Positions 49,702-58,457 of a stretch of 64,000 bases of DNA are shown here, piece after piece; positions within the stretch are counted from its first letter, which is position 1, and each line of letters opens with the position of its first letter. The notes beneath the pieces are model-generated. The model did not search any database. It was given only the letters and a program-made list of their open reading frames with translations, and was not told the origin of the DNA. Position numbers and translations under genes: made by a program. The DNA comes from Simplicispira suum (GTDB taxonomy: Bacteria > Pseudomonadota > Gammaproteobacteria > Burkholderiales > Burkholderiaceae_C). Where the stretch lies: positions 3,853,217 through 3,917,216 of the forward strand of contig NZ_CP027669.1 in the NCBI RefSeq assembly GCF_003008595.1. Direction: 5' to 3'.

Positions 49702-50757
49702 TCACGCTGCGCTTTGCCCCGACACCCCCGCCGCTTCAAAACTCGCCATCTCGCGCAGGATGGCGCAGGCCGATTGCAGCAGCGGCCAAGCCAGCGCGGC
49801 GCCCGAGCCTTCGCCCAGGCGCAGGCCCAGGTCCAGCAAGGGCTCGGCCTGCATCTGCTCCAGCATCAGGCCATGCGCGCGCTCACCCGAGCGGTGGGCG
49901 AATACGCAGCGCTGCAGCACCCACGGCTGCAGGCGGCTGGCCACCAAAACAGCGGCGCTGGTGATGAAGCCATCGACCACGATCACGCGGCGCTCGGCGG
50001 CGGCCTGCAGCACCGTGCCGACCAGTGTGGCCACTTCAAAACCACCCAGCGCGGCCAGGGCAGCAAGTGGCTTGGTGGCGCTTGCGTTGGCGTCCAGCGC
50101 TTGCTGCAACACAGCGCATTTGCGCGCAATGCCTGCAGCGTCCAGCCCGGTGCCTGCGCCCGTGCATTCGGTAATGGGCAGGCCGCACAAGCGTGCCAAC
50201 AGCAGCGAGGCCACCGAGGTGTTGCCAATGCCCATTTCCCCCAGCAGCAAAGCGTTGCCGGGCAAACTTCGCACCACGTCGATACCGTTTTGAATGGCGG
50301 TTTCGCACTGCGCCGTGCTCATGGCGGGACCTTGGGATGCATCCTGCGTGCCCGCTGCCACTTTGCGCAGGAGCAGGCGCGGCTGGCCGGGCGTGGTCTC
50401 GCGCGGGGCGATGCCCTTCGCCACACCGCAGTCCACCACGGTGAGCGCCAGACCGTGCTGGCGCGCCAGCACGCTGACGGCTGCGCCGCCGGCAAGAAAG
50501 TTCTCGACCATCTGCCAGGTCACGTCGCTCGGAAAGGCCGACACGCCGCGCGCTGCCAGGCCGTGGTCGCCGGCGCACACCAGCATTTGCGGGGCCTGCA
50601 ACTGCGGTGCCTCGGTGCCCAGAATCTGGCCCAGGCGCAGGGCCAGAGATTCCAGCTTCCCGAGCGAGCCGAGCGGCTTGGTTTTTTGGTCGATCAGGTG
50701 CTGCAGGCGCGCGGTGAGGGCTGGATGGGTGAGATCGGGAAGAAGAGGAATTTGCAT
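49702..50757 (-). CDS. cobT: Nicotinate-nucleotide:dimethylbenzimidazole phosphoribosyltransferase
   Basis: A 351-residue enzyme making alpha-ribazole phosphate for the lower ligand of cobalamin. Family motifs include QTKPLGSLGxLE-like KTKPLGSLGKLE, CAGDHGLAARGVSAFP, GEMGIGNTSVASLL and the catalytic Glu region LGEGSGAALAWPLL. Length is standard. It is the last gene of the cobalamin operon, 6 bp after cobQ. In many relatives cobS and a phosphatase follow; here only a repeat, an attC site and foreign DNA do. Confidence 0.93.
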   Translation of the reverse strand: MQIPLLPDLTHPALTARLQHLIDQKTKPLGSLGKLESLALRLGQILGTEAPQLQAPQMLVCAGDHGLAARGVSAFPSDVTWQMVENFLAGGAAVSVLARQHGLALTVVDCGVAKGIAPRETTPGQPRLLLRKVAAGTQDASQGPAMSTAQCETAIQNGIDVVRSLPGNALLLGEMGIGNTSVASLLLARLCGLPITECTGAGTGLDAAGIARKCAVLQQALDANASATKPLAALAALGGFEVATLVGTVLQAAAERRVIVVDGFITSAAVLVASRLQPWVLQRCVFAHRSGERAHGLMLEQMQAEPLLDLGLRLGEGSGAALAWPLLQSACAILREMASFEAAGVSGQSAA

Positions 50758-50763
50758 GAAAAA

Positions 50764-52269
50764 TCAGATGAGAAGCTCACGTAGAAAATGGGCGTCGAAA
50801 CATTCTTCGACCGTGCGCGCCAGGCCATCGAATACCGCGTCGAGCGTAGGCACCGGCGCGGCGCCTTCCTGGCCAAACAGGGCCTGCAGCACGGCAGGGT
50901 CTTCGAACAGGCCATGCAGGTACACGCCCAGCACATTGCCGGCCGGGTTTTGCCAGGCCATGCCGGGGATGACGCCCCGCGCGATGTCGCCCTTGGCCGC
51001 CATGGCCGGGTGCTGAGCGGTCTGGCCGTGGTGGATTTCGTAGCCCGACACCGGCACGCCCGACAGCGGCGCCCAGGCGCCTTGCAGGTCGGCAAAACGC
51101 GCCGTGGTGCGGCGCACCGTCTTGGCAGGCTCGAACACCGTGACCAGCGGCAGCAGCCCCAGGCCGGGACCGTTGCCGTCGATGCCGGCCAGGTCGATCA
51201 ATCCCTCGCCCAGCATCTGCAGCCCGCCGCACACCCCCAGCACCGCCCCGCCCTGTGCGGCGTGCGCGGCAATGGCGCGGTCCAGCCCCTGCGCGCGCAC
51301 CCAGGCCAAGTCAGCGGCAGTGGCTTTGGAGCCAGGGAGCACGATCCAGTCGGTCGCCTTCAAACCCGCCACGTCGGCCGGGCTGCGCACCCAGAGCAGG
51401 CGCACGCCGGGCACGTTCTTGAGCGGCTGGAATTCGTCGAGGTTGCTGATGCGCGGGAATGCCACCACGGCCACCGTGGTGTGCACGGCGCCTGCGGTGG
51501 TACTGCGGTCGTCAAAAACCCCATCTTCTTCAGGCAGTCCGTGGTGCCACTGCATGGGGATGGTGGCTACCGTCGGCACGCCGGTCAGCGCCTGCAGTTG
51601 CTGCGGCGCGGGCGCCAGCAGGCTGGCATCGCCGCGAAACTTGTTGAGCACAAAGCCGTGAATCAGCGCGCGCTCGTCTTCCGGCAGCAGCGCCCAGGTG
51701 CCGTAGAGGTGGGCAAAGGCGCCGCCCCGGTCGATATCGGTCACCAGCAGGCAGCGCGCGCCCGCGTGCCGCGCCACGCGCATGTTGACGATGTCGCTGG
51801 CGTGCAGGTTGATCTCCGCCGGCGAACCAGCGCCTTCGATGACGACTACGTCGTTCTCGGCACGGAGTTGGTCGAGCGCGGCGGCAATCTGCGGCCACAC
51901 CTTCTCGCTGCGCCCGCGCCAGGGGAGCGCGGTGAATTCGGCGTGCACCTGCCCCAGCAGCACCACCTGGCTGTGGGTATCGGCCTCGGGTTTGAGCAGC
52001 AGCGGGTTCATGCGCACTTCGGGCGTGGCGCGCGCGGCCAGGGCCTGGAAGTATTGGGCGGAACCGATTTCGCCCCAGGCGCCATCGATGCCCTCGACCA
52101 CCCGCGCGTTGTTGCTCATGTTCTGCGCCTTGAACGGCGCGACCTTGAGGCCCTGGTTGCTGTAGTAGCGGCACAGCGCAGTGGTCAGCCAGCTTTTGCC
52201 GGCGCCGCTGGCGGTGCCCAGCACCATAACGCAGACGGCGGGGCGGCGCCCTTGATAGGGGAATGTCAT
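50764..52269 (-). CDS. cobQ: Cobyric acid synthase
   Basis: A 501-residue glutamine amidotransferase that amidates four carboxylates of adenosylcobyrinic a,c-diamide. The N-terminal synthetase domain has GTASGAGKSWLTTALCR and APFKAQNMSNNA. The C-terminal class I-type GATase domain has LGVCGGLQMLG (nucleophile Cys) and the His motifs SGYEIHHG and YLHGLFED. The ATG at 52269 overlaps the stop of the decarboxylase gene (ATGA). Confidence 0.93.
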   Translation of the reverse strand: MTFPYQGRRPAVCVMVLGTASGAGKSWLTTALCRYYSNQGLKVAPFKAQNMSNNARVVEGIDGAWGEIGSAQYFQALAARATPEVRMNPLLLKPEADTHSQVVLLGQVHAEFTALPWRGRSEKVWPQIAAALDQLRAENDVVVIEGAGSPAEINLHASDIVNMRVARHAGARCLLVTDIDRGGAFAHLYGTWALLPEDERALIHGFVLNKFRGDASLLAPAPQQLQALTGVPTVATIPMQWHHGLPEEDGVFDDRSTTAGAVHTTVAVVAFPRISNLDEFQPLKNVPGVRLLWVRSPADVAGLKATDWIVLPGSKATAADLAWVRAQGLDRAIAAHAAQGGAVLGVCGGLQMLGEGLIDLAGIDGNGPGLGLLPLVTVFEPAKTVRRTTARFADLQGAWAPLSGVPVSGYEIHHGQTAQHPAMAAKGDIARGVIPGMAWQNPAGNVLGVYLHGLFEDPAVLQALFGQEGAAPVPTLDAVFDGLARTVEECFDAHFLRELLI

Positions 52270-53315
52270 TGCATGTTCTCGGTAGAAGGATGGGTTCTGC
52301 AGGCCGCCAGCCAAGCCACCTGCAGCGCATCCTGCGCGGGTGGTGGCAGCACGCCCAGGCGCAGAACACCCGGCAAGCCAAAGGAGCTGCATTCGCGCAG
52401 CTTGATGCCCGCCTTGCGCAGGGCGGCAAGCCGCTCAGGCAAATGCGCCTGCGGTGGACGGGCACAGAAAAAATTGGCCGTGCTGCCCGGCAGCACCGCC
52501 CAGCCCAGGGCCGTGCAGAGTGCCTGCTGGCGCGTTTTCCAGCTGCAGAGCCGTGGCAGGCAGTCGGCCAGCCAGCGTTGCACCGACGGCTGCACCCAGG
52601 CGGACAGCAGCGCCACGCCATGCGCCCCGACAGGCCAGGACGGCGCCAGCGCAGCAAGCCGCTCGGCCGCATCGGCATTCGGCGCCACCGCGTAGGCAGC
52701 GCGCACGCCCGTCTGGCCCAGCGCCTTGTTCGGCGTCCAGAGTTGCCAGACGCCAGGGGTTTCGCCCGGAAGCGGCGTGCCATCGAGCCGCAGCGGCGCA
52801 TAGGCGCAATCGAGCACCCGCAGCGCCTGCCCTTCTCCCGCAGGGGGCGCCTCGGCCGCCCACAACCAGCCGGCGCGCTGCAGATCCAGGCCGCCCAGCG
52901 GGCTGGCGGGCTCGCACGCCCATTGCAGCCCCACGCCCGCAGCCGCTTCGTGCAGCACGGCCATGCCACGCACCCGCGCCGCCTGTGCGTAGTCACCGTA
53001 GCTGTGACTGGGCACGCTGACGGCCGGTGCGCCCTGCAAGGCGGCCAGCGCGGTGAAGCGGTGGATGCATTCGCTGGCGCTGGCGGCCAGAACGATGCGC
53101 TCGGGCATCACGGCATGGAACGTGCCTAAGGCCTCGCGCAGCGCTGTGTAGGCCGGGTCGGGGTAGCGCGTGGCATCGGCCTGCTCTATGGCGGCCAGCG
53201 CCTCGGGGCAGGGCCCGCTGGCGTTGGCGTTGGTGGAAAAGTCGTGCAGCGGCACGCCTTGTGCGTCCGGGCCGCCGTGGAAACGGCCGCCGTGAACAAG
53301 CAGAGCATGGGGCAT
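52266..53315 (-). CDS. cobC: L-threonine-O-3-phosphate decarboxylase
   Basis: A 349-residue PLP enzyme (called CobC in Pseudomonas and CobD in Salmonella) that makes aminopropanol phosphate for the corrin side chain. It has the fold-type I pattern HGGRFHGGPDAQ-like start, DFSTNANASGPCP, SEC-like ASASECIHRFTAL, and the PLP lysine in LWTPNKALGQTGVR. The ATG at 53315 overlaps the stop of cbiB (TGATG). The neighbours cbiB and cobQ support the assignment. Confidence 0.88.
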   Translation of the reverse strand: MPHALLVHGGRFHGGPDAQGVPLHDFSTNANASGPCPEALAAIEQADATRYPDPAYTALREALGTFHAVMPERIVLAASASECIHRFTALAALQGAPAVSVPSHSYGDYAQAARVRGMAVLHEAAAGVGLQWACEPASPLGGLDLQRAGWLWAAEAPPAGEGQALRVLDCAYAPLRLDGTPLPGETPGVWQLWTPNKALGQTGVRAAYAVAPNADAAERLAALAPSWPVGAHGVALLSAWVQPSVQRWLADCLPRLCSWKTRQQALCTALGWAVLPGSTANFFCARPPQAHLPERLAALRKAGIKLRECSSFGLPGVLRLGVLPPPAQDALQVAWLAACRTHPSTENMQ

Positions 53316-54391
53316 CAGGCGCCCATACCAAAAACTACAAAAACAATAGCTGTGAGCGCAATCAGCACAAGCGCTAGAGCCACTTTTGATACCAAATTTT
53401 GCGCATATGCAGCGTCGCACGGCGTCGGCGCGCGGCCAGTGGAATGGAGCTGGTACACCCCCGCCTTGGACAGCTGCACGCCCAGCGCCAGCGCCATCGC
53501 CGCCATGGGCCAGCCGCTGTTGGGCGACGGGGTTTTGTTCGCCTCGCCTGCCAGTTGCCCCAGCGGCACGCCCCCGGCCACCAGCGCCAGCAGCAGCGCC
53601 GTGAGCCGCGCCGGCAGCCACGACAGCACATCGTCGGCCCGCGCCGCCCACTTGCCTGCCCATTGCCAGTAGCGCCCGCCGCGCATTCCTGGGTAGCCCC
53701 ACATGGCGTCGGCGGTGTTGGCAAAGCGGTACAGCGCGGCGCCGGGCAGGCCCGCCAGCGCAAACCAGAAGATGGGCGCCACCACCGAGTCGTTCAGGTT
53801 TTCGGCCAGCGATTCGATGGCGCTCTGGCGCACTTCGTCGGCGCCAAGGCTGTCCACATCGCGGCTCACCAGCCAGGCCAGGCGCGCGCGGCCCGCTTCC
53901 AGCGATTCGCCCAGCGCCGCTTCCACTGCGCGCACTTCGCTTTGCAGCGCGGCCAGCGCCAGCATCGGCTTGAGCAGCAGCCCCAGCACCGTGGCGGTCA
54001 GCAGTGCCAACAGCGCCGTTTGCACCGCATGGGCGCCCGCCATGCCAACGCCCTCGATGTCGAGCCCCTGGGGACGGGCGGGCGCCGGGCTGCCCAGCCA
54101 AAGCAGCATGCCCTGCAACACAGCGGCTGCTATCACAACCAGAGCTGCCAACGCTCCCCAGACAAGCGCTGCGAGCCAAAAATGCTTCAAATTTCGGTGG
54201 GTCTCCCTGGTAGGCGCAATGCGCGCACCGCAGGCCTCCAGCGCGCCGCCCATCCACACCACCGGGTGCCAGCGCGCGGGCGGCTCGCCCCACAGCCGGT
54301 CCACCGCCAGCGCCACCAGCACGGCCAGCGCCATGCAGGCAGACCCGAAACCAGGGTGCGCCGCGAGCGGATGGAGCCAGTGCCAGGGCAT
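53315..54391 (-). CDS. cbiB: Adenosylcobinamide-phosphate synthase CbiB
   Basis: A 358-residue inner-membrane enzyme joining aminopropanol phosphate to cobyrate. Motifs include VDRLWGEPPARWHPVVWMG, RDVDSLGADEVRQSAIESLA, ENLNDSVVAPIFWF and NTADAMWGYPGMRGGRYWQW. Two copies of the dispersed repeat are translated inside it: one gives part of the second helix region (HRNLKHFWLAAL...), the other the last helix (KVALALVLIALTAIVFVVF). Both repeats are in frame, so the protein appears intact. The ATG at 54391 is used; a frame from 54460 overlaps cobO and is less likely. Confidence 0.88.
   Translation of the reverse strand: MPWHWLHPLAAHPGFGSACMALAVLVALAVDRLWGEPPARWHPVVWMGGALEACGARIAPTRETHRNLKHFWLAALVWGALAALVVIAAAVLQGMLLWLGSPAPARPQGLDIEGVGMAGAHAVQTALLALLTATVLGLLLKPMLALAALQSEVRAVEAALGESLEAGRARLAWLVSRDVDSLGADEVRQSAIESLAENLNDSVVAPIFWFALAGLPGAALYRFANTADAMWGYPGMRGGRYWQWAGKWAARADDVLSWLPARLTALLLALVAGGVPLGQLAGEANKTPSPNSGWPMAAMALALGVQLSKAGVYQLHSTGRAPTPCDAAYAQNLVSKVALALVLIALTAIVFVVFGMGA
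53331..53400. repeat. Dispersed palindromic repeat, copy 8, translated in cbiB
   Basis: AATAGCTGTGAGCGCAATC and CAAGCGCTAGAGCCACTTTT are recognisable. It encodes the C-terminal membrane helix of CbiB. Confidence 0.7.
54127..54194. repeat. Dispersed palindromic repeat, copy 9, translated in cbiB
   Basis: CTGCTATCACAACCAGAGC, then ACAAGCGCTGCGAGCC and AAAATGCTTCAAATTT. It is more diverged in the left half than in the right and is in frame within cbiB. Confidence 0.6.
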
Positions 54392-54413
54392 GGATGCAGT
54401 CGCTTCAGTCGCC

Positions 54414-54983
54414 TCAGTCCTCAATGCCGCGCTGCGCCGGGACGCCGGCCTTGAACGCATGCTTGATGAGCGCCATCTCCGTCACGGTGTCGGCCAGCTC
54501 GATGATTTCCGGCGGGCAGCGGCGGCCGGTGAGCACCACGTGCACGTCCTTCGGGCGTGTGCGCAGCGTCTCCAGCACGGGTTCGAGCGGCAGCCAGCCG
54601 TAAATCAGCGGGTAGGTGATTTCGTCCAGCACCACCATGAAGTGCTCGCCCGAGTGGATGGCAGCGCGCGCCTTCTCCCAGCCATCGCGCGCGAGCTGGG
54701 CCGAATGCTCCAGGTCCTTGCTCTTCCAGCTGAAACCATCGCCCAGCCCTTCAATCGGAATGCCAAGCTGCTCGAACATCCGGTGCTCGCCAAAGCGCGC
54801 GCTGGGCACTTTCATGAACTGAAAGATGCGCACCCCCTTGCCACGCCCATGCGCGCGCAGCGCCAGGCCAAAGGCCGCCGTGCTTTTGCCCTTGCCATCG
54901 CCGGTGTTGACGATGACGAGGCCCCGGCGTTCGCCCTCGGGCTTTTCATAGCGCTTCTCTGTGGGGGCGGTTTCGATTTCCAT
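54414..54983 (-). CDS. cobO: Corrinoid adenosyltransferase
   Basis: A 189-residue CobA/CobO/BtuR-type enzyme that transfers the 5'-deoxyadenosyl group from ATP to cobalt. The P-loop is [14 protein letters not shown], and [15 protein letters not shown] and [13 protein letters not shown] are family landmarks. Length is normal. It lies between btuD (9 bp away) and cbiB (22 bp away) in the cobalamin operon. Confidence 0.93.
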   Translation of the reverse strand: MEIETAPTEKRYEKPEGERRGLVIVNTGDGKGKSTAAFGLALRAHGRGKGVRIFQFMKVPSARFGEHRMFEQLGIPIEGLGDGFSWKSKDLEHSAQLARDGWEKARAAIHSGEHFMVVLDEITYPLIYGWLPLEPVLETLRTRPKDVHVVLTGRRCPPEIIELADTVTEMALIKHAFKAGVPAQRGIED

Positions 54984-54992
54984 GGAATGTCC

Positions 54993-55793
54993 TCAAAGTG
55001 CAAGTTCAGGTGCGTGCATCCGTGGCAAGGCCAGCCATTGGTCCTGCACGCAGTGGATGGCGATGCGCTGGTCGAACACGGCTTCGAGCGCGCGGTGGGT
55101 GGCGCTGTGGCGTGCGGCGCCGTGGTGCAGCAGGCGGCCACCCGCCAGCACGGCCACGTCGTCGGCCTGCAGCGCCATCGACAGCTCGTGCAGCACGCTG
55201 ACCACGGTGCAGCCCTGCGCCACCAGGCTGCGCACCAGCAGCAACCAGTCGGCCTGGTGCGGTGGGTCGAGATTCGCCAGGGGCTCATCCATCAGCAGCA
55301 CCGGGGCGTTCACGGCCAGGGCGCGCGCCAGCAGCACGCGCTGGCGCTCGCCGCCAGAGAGCTGGCCCAGCGGCCGCTCGCGCCAGTCCCAGGCCTGCGT
55401 CTGGCGCAGCGCGGCTTCCGCCGCGGCGTGGTCGGCTGCACTGGGCGGCTGCAACCAGCCCTGGTGCGGCAGGCGGCCCAGCAGGGCCACATCGAGCACC
55501 GTCAGGTCGTCGGCAGCCGCTTCGTTCTGGCCCAGCCAGGCCATCTGGCAGGCGCGCTCGCGGGCTGGCCATTCCTGCAAGGCACGGCCAGCCAAAGTCA
55601 CCTGCCCGCGTTGCGCTGGCAGCAGCCCGGCCAGCACCTTGAGCAGCGTCGATTTGCCCGCGCCGTTGGGACCGACGATGCTGGTCCAGCGGCCTGCCGC
55701 CAGCGGCAAGGTGATGCTGTGCAATATCGGGCGTTTTTCTATGCCAGCGCTTATTCCATCTGCGCTAACAGCTATCTTTCCAGGAGCAATCAC
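54993..55793 (-). CDS. btuD: Cobalamin ABC transporter ATPase
   Basis: A 266-residue ATP-binding subunit with Walker A GPNGAGKST, signature LSGGERQRVLLARAL, Walker B VLLMDEPLANLD and switch VSVLHELS. It should power BtuC for corrinoid import. The start is the GTG at 55793, overlapping the btuC stop (GTGA). The first 20 or so residues (IAPGKIAVSADGISAGIEK) are encoded by a copy of the dispersed repeat in place of the usual first strand of the domain. The rest is normal. Confidence 0.9.
   Translation of the reverse strand: MIAPGKIAVSADGISAGIEKRPILHSITLPLAAGRWTSIVGPNGAGKSTLLKVLAGLLPAQRGQVTLAGRALQEWPARERACQMAWLGQNEAAADDLTVLDVALLGRLPHQGWLQPPSAADHAAAEAALRQTQAWDWRERPLGQLSGGERQRVLLARALAVNAPVLLMDEPLANLDPPHQADWLLLVRSLVAQGCTVVSVLHELSMALQADDVAVLAGGRLLHHGAARHSATHRALEAVFDQRIAIHCVQDQWLALPRMHAPELAL
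55731..55780. repeat. Dispersed palindromic repeat, copy 10, translated in btuD
   Basis: ATGCCAGCGCTTATTCCATC and TGCGCTAACAGCTATC are the two halves. It forms the 5' coding end of btuD. Confidence 0.75.
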
Positions 55794-56904
55794 AGCAAGC
55801 CTCCTGGGGAGGTGCGACGGTGCATGAGCCAGAGCAGGTATCCACCACCGAGCACCGCAGTGAGCACCCCCACGGGCAGCTCCTGCGGTGCCAGCAGGCC
55901 GCGCGCCAGCAGGTCGGCGCCGGCAAGCAGGGCGCCCCCCATCAGGCTGGACAACAACATCAAGCGCCCGTGCGATACCGACACGGCTGAGCGCACCAGG
56001 TGCGGCGCGGCCAGACCGACAAAAGCGATCAAACCGGTCTGCGCCACCGCCGTGCCGGTGGCCAGCGCCAGCACCGCCACCAGCGCGGCGCGCAGCGGCG
56101 CCAGCCGCAGCCCCAGGCTTTGCGCGGTGGCTTCGCCCAGCGCCAGGCCATCGAGCCCGCGCGCCAGCAGCCAGGCCACCACCAGGCACAGCAGCCACAC
56201 GGCGGCCATCAGCACGCAAGACGTCCAGCCGACAAAGCCGGTTGAGCCGAGCAAAAACGCCTGCATGGCTTGCAGCGAATCGGGCGAAAGCAGCAGGATG
56301 AGCGAGGTGAGGGCCCCCAGCACCACGCCCACCACCACGCCGGCCAGCAGCAGGCGCAGCGTGTGCTGCACGCCGCGCGCCAGCACCAGCGTGAGCAGCA
56401 CCGCCAACACCGCGCCGACAAAGGCGGCGCCGGTGAGGCCCAGGCGCACCAGCCAGTGGCTGGAATAGACAGAAATAGCGATGGCGCTTTGCGCCCCCCC
56501 AGCATGCCCACGCCGCCGCCCATCAGCGCCAGCGCGAGCGCCACACCCAGCGATGCGCCCGAAGCACTGCCCAGCAGATACGGGTCCGCCAGCGGGTTGC
56601 GAAACAGCCCCTGCGCCACGGTGCCCGCCAGCCCGAGCAGTGCGCCGGCACACCAGGCGCCCAGCGTACGCGGCAGGCGGATGTCCCAGACGATTTGCTG
56701 CGCCATGGCGTGTGCCGCGCTGTCGCCCTGCGGGTTCCACAGCGCGGGCAAGAGGTTTTCCAGCCCCATGCTGCCCACCGCCGTGCCCAGCGCCAGCAGG
56801 CACAGCGCCAGAACGATGAGCGCCACCGCCAGCCAGCCACCCCGGCGCGCGTGCACGGTACGGGCGCGTGTGGGGACGGACGGCAGGGGCATGACGGCGC
56901 TCAT
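55790..56904 (-). CDS. btuC: Cobalamin ABC transporter permease, frame broken at a G7 tract
   Basis: A BtuC/FecCD-type permease of about 370 residues. The first part (MSAVMPLPSVPTRARTVH..., then RLPRTLGAWCAGALLGLAGT and NPLADPYLLGSASGASLGVA) is in one frame up to the codons for GVGMLGG. The rest (SGLTGAAF-like GLTGAAFVGAVLAVL to AAPHLVRSAVSVSHGRLMLL and the C-terminus) is in another. The change falls at a run of seven G (56494-56500 on the + strand as C7); five or eight would restore the frame. The start ATG overlaps the btuF stop. It could be phase variation, decay or a base-calling error. Confidence 0.88.
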
Positions 56905-57809
56905 GGTCGCACGGTTTTTTGCTGGGTTTTGTCGCTCAGGCAGGCTGCCATCAGACGCGCCGCCTCGGCCATGCGCGGGCCGGGGCGGATCAACACGTCA
57001 GACTGCGCCGCATCGAACCGGCACAGCCGGCCTTCGCGAATCGCGCGCATCTGCGCCCAGCCGGGCCGGGCGGCCATGCCATCGGCGCTGCGCTCACCGA
57101 CCATGATGAGGTCGGGGTCGGCGCGCACCACGAATTCGGGGTTGATTTTTGGAAACGGCCCCAGCGACGCGGGAATGATGTTGCCCGCGCCCAGCCGGGT
57201 CAGGGTCTCGCCAATGAAGGACGCCTGCCCCGCAGCAAACGGCCCGCTGCTGACTTCGAAGTACACCCGCGTGCCATGTGCGGCGGCAGGCACCGACTGG
57301 GCGGCGGCCTGCACACCGGCGTCAATCACGCGCCAGACCTGCAGCGCATCCTGCACGCCCAGCACCTGGCCGACCTTGCCAAGTACGCGCTGCACGTCGG
57401 CATGGGTTTTGGGCTCCAGGGCCACCACCTTCAGGCCCAAGGATTCGAGCCGCACCTGCGCGCGCGACGAGGTGGCCATCAGCACCACATCGGGGCGCAG
57501 GAGCGCGATGGCTTCAATGTTCGGGTCCAGCCCACCGCCCACGCCCTGAAGCACCTTGACGCTGGCCGGCCAGTTGGAATAGCGGTCCACACCCACCAGT
57601 CGATCGCAGGCGCCCAGCGCGCACACCGTCTCTGTCAGCGAGGGCAGCAGGCTGACGATGCGCTGCGGCGCGCCGGCAAGCGTGACGGTTCGGCCCTTGT
57701 CGTCCACGACGGTGATGGGCCCGGCCTGGGCCAGCGTGGCCATGGCCAGCACCAGCACCAGCAAGACCGCCAGCACGATGAGAATGCGCTTGATGGGCGT
57801 GGGTTTCAT
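56901..57809 (-). CDS. btuF: Cobalamin-binding periplasmic protein
   Basis: A 302-residue class III solute-binding protein with an N-terminal signal (ILIVLAVLLVLVLAMATLAQA). The BtuF/FecB-type features are RIVSLLPSLTETVCALGACD, PNIEAIALLRPDVVLM, and the C-terminal lobe beginning near FPKINPEFVVRADPDLIM. It delivers corrinoids to BtuC. The ATG at 57809 has an ideal AAGGAGG ribosome site. It overlaps cobU by 4 bp and btuC by 4 bp. Confidence 0.9.
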   Translation of the reverse strand: MKPTPIKRILIVLAVLLVLVLAMATLAQAGPITVVDDKGRTVTLAGAPQRIVSLLPSLTETVCALGACDRLVGVDRYSNWPASVKVLQGVGGGLDPNIEAIALLRPDVVLMATSSRAQVRLESLGLKVVALEPKTHADVQRVLGKVGQVLGVQDALQVWRVIDAGVQAAAQSVPAAAHGTRVYFEVSSGPFAAGQASFIGETLTRLGAGNIIPASLGPFPKINPEFVVRADPDLIMVGERSADGMAARPGWAQMRAIREGRLCRFDAAQSDVLIRPGPRMAEAARLMAACLSDKTQQKTVRP

Positions 57810-58393
57810 GGCACCTCCTTCAAGCTCAGAGGCAGGCCGGCCGCCATCAGCGTGACGCGGTCGCACACCTGCGCTGCCTGCTGGTTCACGAGGCCCAGCG
57901 CATCGACAAAGGCGCGCACCTGGCTTCCTAAGGGAATGACCCCCAGGCCAATCTCGTTGCCCACCAGAACAACCGGCCCAGGGGTTTTCGCCAATGCTTC
58001 AAAAAAGAGAGCTGCTTGCGCTTTCCAGCCGTGCGCTAGAGCCTCTTTTTGCTTCAAATTTTCATCTTGTCCAAAGAGCCAGTGCGTCAGCCATAGCGTG
58101 AGGCAATCGACGACGATGAGCGCCTCTGCAGCTCCGTGTTTTTCCAAGGCCGCCGCCAGGTCGCGGGGCTCCTCCCACGTCTGCAGGCGCGGCACGCGCG
58201 CGGCGCGGTCGCTCTGGTGGCGCGCGATGCGCGCACGCATTTCCTCGTCGTGCGCCTCTGCCGTGGCGATGAGCAGCGCGCTGTGCTTGGGGCTGGCGGC
58301 CAGCCACGCAGCCGCCAGCGCCTCGGCGCGGCGCGACTTGCCGCTTTTCTGACCACCCAGAATCAGCTCGCTGCGGGCTACGGACAAGCTCAT
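57806..58393 (-). CDS. cobU: Adenosylcobinamide kinase/guanylyltransferase
   Basis: A 195-residue bifunctional enzyme that phosphorylates adenosylcobinamide and attaches GMP. The P-loop is LGGQKSGKSRRAE, the GMP-site region includes WEEPRDLAAAL and VDCLTLWL, and VLVGNEIGLGVIP is the last motif. A repeat copy is translated in frame between WLFG and PVVLVGNE, giving QDENLKQKEALAHGWKAQAA. That region is a variable loop/helix in the family. The ATG at 58393 is used rather than a start at 58429. Confidence 0.9.
   Translation of the reverse strand: MSLSVARSELILGGQKSGKSRRAEALAAAWLAASPKHSALLIATAEAHDEEMRARIARHQSDRAARVPRLQTWEEPRDLAAALEKHGAAEALIVVDCLTLWLTHWLFGQDENLKQKEALAHGWKAQAALFFEALAKTPGPVVLVGNEIGLGVIPLGSQVRAFVDALGLVNQQAAQVCDRVTLMAAGLPLSLKEVP
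58001..58062. repeat. Dispersed palindromic repeat, copy 11, translated in cobU
   Basis: GAGCTGCTTGCGCTTTCC, then GTGCGCTAGAGCCTCTTTTT and GCTTCAAATTTTC. The right flank is well conserved. Confidence 0.75.
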
Positions 58394-58457
58394 GCCGCGC
58401 CTCCGGGCACGCGCGCAGCCACCCGCCATGTCAGACCACGAAACAGCGCGCTGTGCA

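Noticed and set aside
53703..56468. A 921-codon rightward frame across the cobalamin operon
   Set aside because: It is antisense to cbiB, cobO, btuD and btuC, is Ser/Ala/Arg-rich, and has no recognisable motif.
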